64,000 bases of DNA from NCBI GenBank assembly GCA_963766005.1, contig CAVXYG010000006.1:124001-188000 (forward strand), given 5' to 3'. The first letter of the stretch is position 1; the number at the start of each line of letters is the position of its first letter. Source of the DNA: CAVXYG01 sp963766005 (GTDB taxonomy: Bacteria; Actinomycetota; Actinomycetes; S36-B12; GCA-2699445). The position numbers were made by a program, and so were the translations under genes. Below are positions 61,014 through 64,000 of this stretch, in pieces. Below the pieces are notes generated by a model. The model was not told the origin of the DNA and did no database searches. It worked only from the letters and a program-made list of their open reading frames with translations.

Positions 61014-61277
61014 ATGCGCCCACCCCAGGGATTCGAGTGGCTGCTCATCCTGCTCATCATCCTGCTGCTCTTCGGCGCGAAGCGGCTGCCGGACATGGCG
61101 CGGGGGGTCGGGCGTTCGATGCGCATCCTCAAAGCGGAGACCCGCGGCCTGACCGAGGACGACGAGCGGGACAGCGGGGCGGCGACGTCCCCGCCGACAC
61201 TGCCTGACAACGCCGCCGCGCCCGGTCAGCAGCCCAGGAGCGCCGACCAGCCTCAGAGCAAGCCGACGTCCCCCTAG
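61014..61277 (+). CDS. tatA: Sec-independent (Tat) translocase protein TatA
   Basis: An 87-residue protein from ATG 61014. One N-terminal membrane helix (FEWLLILLIILLLFGAKRLP) is followed by the FGAKRLPDMARGVGRSMRIL hinge and an amphipathic helix with conserved Arg/Lys, then a disordered Pro/Gln-rich tail. The pattern is that of TatA (not TatB). TatA oligomers form the translocation path for folded proteins with twin-arginine signals. The tatC GTG follows three bases after its stop. Confidence 0.93.
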   Translation: MRPPQGFEWLLILLIILLLFGAKRLPDMARGVGRSMRILKAETRGLTEDDERDSGAATSPPTLPDNAAAPGQQPRSADQPQSKPTSP

Positions 61278-61279
61278 CC

Positions 61280-62167
61280 GTGGCCGCTCCGGTGGCGCGG
61301 CGGGCCCGCGATCGCAGCGGGCCGATGCCGCTGCGCGAGCATCTCGCGGAACTGCGCAACCGCCTGTTCATCAGCATCATCGCCATCGCGCTCGGCGCGG
61401 TGGCGGGCTGGGTGTACTTCGACGCAATCTTCGACTGGATCTCGGCCCCGTTCCTGGACATCGTCGCCGAGGCTCAGGACGACGGGAAGAACGTCCAGCT
61501 GGCACTGACCGGGGTCACCGACCCGTTCGTGCTGCAGATCAAGGTCTCGGCGGTCAGCGGCGTCGTGCTGGCCAGCCCGATCTGGCTGTTCCAACTGTGG
61601 CGCTTCATCACCCCCGGGCTGCACCGCAACGAGCGCGCCTGGGCGCTGGGGTTCGCTGCGATCGCCGCGCCGCTGTTCTTCGCCGGGGTCTGGCTGGCGT
61701 ATGTGTTCCTGCCGCAGGCACTGGGCTTCCTGTTCGGCTTCACCCCCGACGACGTCGCCAACATCATCGACGTCACCCGGTACCTCACGTTCTTCCTGCG
61801 CACCGTCCTGATCTTCGGGGCGGGCTTCCTGCTCCCGCTGCTGGCGGTGCTGCTGAACCTGGCCGGCGTGCTGAGCGCCGAGGCGTTCATCCGGTCCTGG
61901 CGCTGGCTCGTGCTGGGCATCTTCGTCTTCGCCGCGATGGCCACGCCGGACGGCAGCCCGCTGACGATGACGGTCCTCGCGCTGCCGATCATCGGGCTGT
62001 GCGGCGTTGCGATGCTGTTCACCTGGTTCCACGATCGCCGCCGCGGCCGTGACGACACCCTGGCCGATGACGAGGCCTCGCCCCCGCCGGCCGCTGCGGC
62101 GCCGGTCGACACCGATCCGGTCGATCCGGCCCAGGACCAGCCGCCGGGCGGTGTCCGGCCGTCCTGA
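61280..62167 (+). CDS. tatC: Sec-independent (Tat) translocase protein TatC
   Basis: A 295-residue membrane protein from GTG 61280. It has six helices and the N-terminal MPLREHLAELRNRLFISIIA signature of TatC, which recognises the twin-arginine signal peptide. FITPGLHRNERAW and VLIFGAGFLLPLL are conserved. The C-terminal ~40 residues are a Pro/Asp/Ala-rich cytoplasmic tail whose end (GGVRPS) and stop codon lie inside a DNA tandem repeat. Confidence 0.94.
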   Translation: MAAPVARRARDRSGPMPLREHLAELRNRLFISIIAIALGAVAGWVYFDAIFDWISAPFLDIVAEAQDDGKNVQLALTGVTDPFVLQIKVSAVSGVVLASPIWLFQLWRFITPGLHRNERAWALGFAAIAAPLFFAGVWLAYVFLPQALGFLFGFTPDDVANIIDVTRYLTFFLRTVLIFGAGFLLPLLAVLLNLAGVLSAEAFIRSWRWLVLGIFVFAAMATPDGSPLTMTVLALPIIGLCGVAMLFTWFHDRRRGRDDTLADDEASPPPAAAAPVDTDPVDPAQDQPPGGVRPS

Positions 62168-62253
62168 GGCCGCGGGCGGTGTCCGGCCGTCCTGGGGCCG
62201 CGGGGCGGTGTCCGGCCGTCCGTGGGGCCGCGGGGCGGTGTCCGGCCGTCCTG
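62146..62253. repeat. tandem repeat across the tatC stop codon
   Basis: Four copies of a ~28-30-base unit GGGCGGTGTCCGGCCGTCCT followed by GGGGCCGC (with small variants) run from 62146 to 62253. The first copy contains the last codons and stop of tatC; the others fill the space before the lipid-kinase gene. Gain or loss of copies could change the tatC tail. Each unit contains inverted GGCCG/CGGCC blocks and can fold. Confidence 0.85.
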
Positions 62254-62277
62254 ACAACCGCGCCTAGCATCGAGGGC

Positions 62278-63177
62278 ATGTCGCGATCCGTTGCTGTGCT
62301 GCTGAACCCCGCATCGGGTATGGGGCGCTCTGCCGACCGCGTCCCGATGATCATCGACGGTTTCCGGCGGCGGGGCGTCGATGTCGAGGTCATCGCGGGG
62401 ACATCCGCCGAGCACGCCATCGAGCTGGCGCGCGGTGCGGTGGCGGGCGGCGTGGACGCCCTGGTCGCGGCCGGCGGCGATGGCACCGTGAACACCGCGC
62501 TGCAGGCGGTGGCGCAGACCCCGACTCCGCTGGGCATCATCCCCCTGGGCACGGGCAACGACAACGCCAACCTCTTGCAGCTGCCCACGAAGGACCCCGA
62601 GGGCGCGATCGACGTCGTCTGCAGGTTCCGCCCCCGCACCATCGACGTCGCCAGCGTCACATGCGCGGACGGGAGCAGGCACTACTTCCTGGGGGTGCTC
62701 TCCGCCGGTTTCGATTCCCTGTGCACAGAGCGGGCCAACGCCATGTCTTGGCCCAAGGGCGAGGCTCGCTACGTCCTGGCGATGCTGGCCGAGCTGCGGA
62801 CGTTCTCGCCGGTCGCCTTCCGCATCACGATCGATGGCCAGACGTGGGAGGACCGCGGCATGCTCGCGGCCGTCGGCAACGGGGTGACCTACGGCGGCGG
62901 GATGCGGGTCTGCCAGGGCGCAGTGATCGACGACGGCCTGCTGCAGGTGACCTGGCTGCACGAGAGCACGAAGTGGCACTTCGTCAGGTCCTTCCCGAAG
63001 GTGTTCAAGGGCACCCACGTCCTGGACGACAAGGTGTCCCAGCACGCCGGCCGCCACGTACGCATCGAGGCCGAGGGGCAGCTCGCCTACGCCGACGGCG
63101 ACCGGATGGGGGAGTTGCCGATCGACATCGTCGTGCATCCGGGCGCCCTGCGGGTGCTGGTCGGCAACCCGAAGTAA
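62278..63177 (+). CDS. diacylglycerol/lipid kinase family protein
   Basis: A 299-residue protein of the DAGK-catalytic family (YegS/DgkB type). Motifs: VLLNPASGMGRSADRVP for the start, GGDGTVNTALQAV (nucleotide-binding GGDGT), IPLGTGNDNANLLQLP and the C-terminal beta-sandwich lipid domain. It probably phosphorylates diacylglycerol or a related lipid at the membrane. It has no membrane helix. It lies between tatC and helY and is likely part of the same transcription unit. Confidence 0.9.
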   Translation: MSRSVAVLLNPASGMGRSADRVPMIIDGFRRRGVDVEVIAGTSAEHAIELARGAVAGGVDALVAAGGDGTVNTALQAVAQTPTPLGIIPLGTGNDNANLLQLPTKDPEGAIDVVCRFRPRTIDVASVTCADGSRHYFLGVLSAGFDSLCTERANAMSWPKGEARYVLAMLAELRTFSPVAFRITIDGQTWEDRGMLAAVGNGVTYGGGMRVCQGAVIDDGLLQVTWLHESTKWHFVRSFPKVFKGTHVLDDKVSQHAGRHVRIEAEGQLAYADGDRMGELPIDIVVHPGALRVLVGNPK

Positions 63178-63186
63178 CGTCACAGG

Positions 63187-64000
63187 GTGGGCATCGACGA
63201 GGAGCCATCGCCGAGCGAGCGCTATGCCGCCGCCCGCCGCCGGGCAGCGGCGGCCAAGACGCCGCTGCACACCTTCGGCCAGCAGTACGACTTCCTGTTC
63301 GACGAGTTCCAGGTCCGCGCGTGCGAGGCGCTGCAGGACGGGCATTCGGTGCTCGTGGCGGCCCCCACGGGCTCCGGCAAGACGGTGGTGGGGGAGTTCG
63401 CGGTCTGGCTTGCCCTGCAGCAGCAGGCCAAGTGCTTCTACACCGCGCCCATCAAGGCGCTGTCGAACCAGAAGTACGGCGAGCTAGTGGCACGCTACGG
63501 GGCCCACCGCGTGGGACTCCTGACCGGGGACAACAGCATCAACGGCGAGGCCGACATCGTGGTGATGACGACCGAGGTGCTGCGCAACATGATCTACGCG
63601 GGCTCGGCGACGCTGGCCCGGCTCGGCTTCGTCGTCATGGACGAGGTGCACTACCTCGCCGACCGGGCCCGCGGTGCGGTGTGGGAGGAGGTCCTGATCC
63701 ACCTGCCGCGCCGCGTGCGCGTGGCGAGCCTGTCGGCGACGGTGTCCAACGCCGAGGAGTTCGGGCAGTGGCTGTCGACCGTCCGCGGCGATACCCGCGT
63801 GGTCGTGGAGGAGCGTCGGCCGGTGCCGCTGTGGCAGCACGTGATGGCCGGCCCGCGCCTGTACGACCTGACCATCGACGACGAGCAGGAGCGGGTCAAT
63901 CCGGAACTGGTGTCGCTGGCCCGGCAGGACGCCCGCCGGGCCAGCGACCATGGCCCGCGGGGCGACCGGCGGGGCAGGTCCCGCCGCGACCAGCGCGGGC
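63187..64000 (+). CDS. helY: DEAD/DEAH-box RNA/DNA helicase HelY (3'-truncated by window edge)
   Basis: The first 271 residues of a Ski2/HelY-type superfamily 2 helicase. GTG 63187 is the likely start (9 bases after the kinase stop). FGQQYDFLFDEFQVRACEAL is the Q-motif-like region; Walker A is APTGSGKT at about 59-66. TAPIKALSNQKY and MTTEVLRNMIY (motifs Ia/Ib), the DEVH box at D152 and SLSATVSN (motif III) follow. The family is ~900 residues; the rest is beyond the window. HelY follows tatC in M. tuberculosis (Rv2092c), supporting synteny. Confidence 0.93.
   Translation, partial: MGIDEEPSPSERYAAARRRAAAAKTPLHTFGQQYDFLFDEFQVRACEALQDGHSVLVAAPTGSGKTVVGEFAVWLALQQQAKCFYTAPIKALSNQKYGELVARYGAHRVGLLTGDNSINGEADIVVMTTEVLRNMIYAGSATLARLGFVVMDEVHYLADRARGAVWEEVLIHLPRRVRVASLSATVSNAEEFGQWLSTVRGDTRVVVEERRPVPLWQHVMAGPRLYDLTIDDEQERVNPELVSLARQDARRASDHGPRGDRRGRSRRDQRG

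Noticed and set aside
58184..62253. Short tandem repeats near prcA and tatC considered as CRISPR arrays
   Set aside because: Units abut with no unique spacers, and there are no cas genes.

Overview
The window is high-GC DNA with strongly G/C-biased third codon positions, GTG starts and many 1-4 base gene overlaps. The right third (48.6-64 kb) carries the complete Pup-proteasome locus in its actinobacterial setting: RecB-like nuclease, trmI, arc, dop, pup, prcB, prcA, pafA, tatA, tatC and helY. The window also has a DUF222/13E12-type HNH gene behind a LexA-like box. This points to a free-living actinomycete (class Actinomycetes); I do not assign a genus.

Layout. 0-5.8 kb: the end of a penicillin-binding protein, an IS5-family scar, an iron-sulfur protein, an FAD amine oxidase, an IS256-family scar and a TRIC/UPF0126 membrane protein. 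5.8-10.1 kb: a coupled pair, a PhoD-like phosphatase with an internal glycine zipper plus a 777-residue protein I do not recognise. 10.5-13.5 kb: a MarR regulator with its membrane-protein partner and a double palindromic operator, then the HNH gene. 13.5-18.8 kb: gene-poor DNA with two diverged direct repeats, a broken gene, a 61-residue conserved protein, a cytochrome P450 and a frameshifted SRPBCC gene. 18.8-27.3 kb: an acyl-CoA synthetase, a quinone oxidoreductase, an RsgA-like GTPase, a frameshifted TetR/CPBP pair, an FUSC transporter and a three-repeat secreted protein. 27.5-34.4 kb: a nine-gene, fully overlapping group 3b-like [NiFe]-hydrogenase operon. 35.2-43.2 kb: a DUF202 protein, then three helical proteins that look like a tripartite alpha-pore-forming toxin of the HBL/Nhe/ClyA type, a lipoprotein, a DUF1349 protein and a metzincin-like protein with two PLAT-like domains. 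43.2-47.8 kb: a glutamine amidotransferase, an amino-acid ABC importer and a HAD phosphatase. 47.8-64 kb: the proteasome/Tat region.

How the genes work together. Dop activates Pup by deamidating its C-terminal Gln, PafA ligates it to targets, Arc unfolds the tagged proteins and PrcBA degrades them. A heliorhodopsin gene lies on the opposite strand between dop and pup, and the usual pafB/pafC are not at their expected place. The hydrogenase operon encodes electron-transfer subunits (beta, gamma), a catalytic dimer (small, large), a cyclic-nucleotide-binding-domain protein and its own HypC and maturation protease.

Caution on quality. At least seven otherwise well-conserved genes are each interrupted by a one-base net insertion (SRPBCC, CPBP, TetR, hydrogenase protease, hydrogenase small subunit, trmI, heliorhodopsin). 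So many in one 64 kb window suggests residual insertion errors in the assembly rather than seven real pseudogenes. I annotate these as pseudogene/frameshifted and give the break points.
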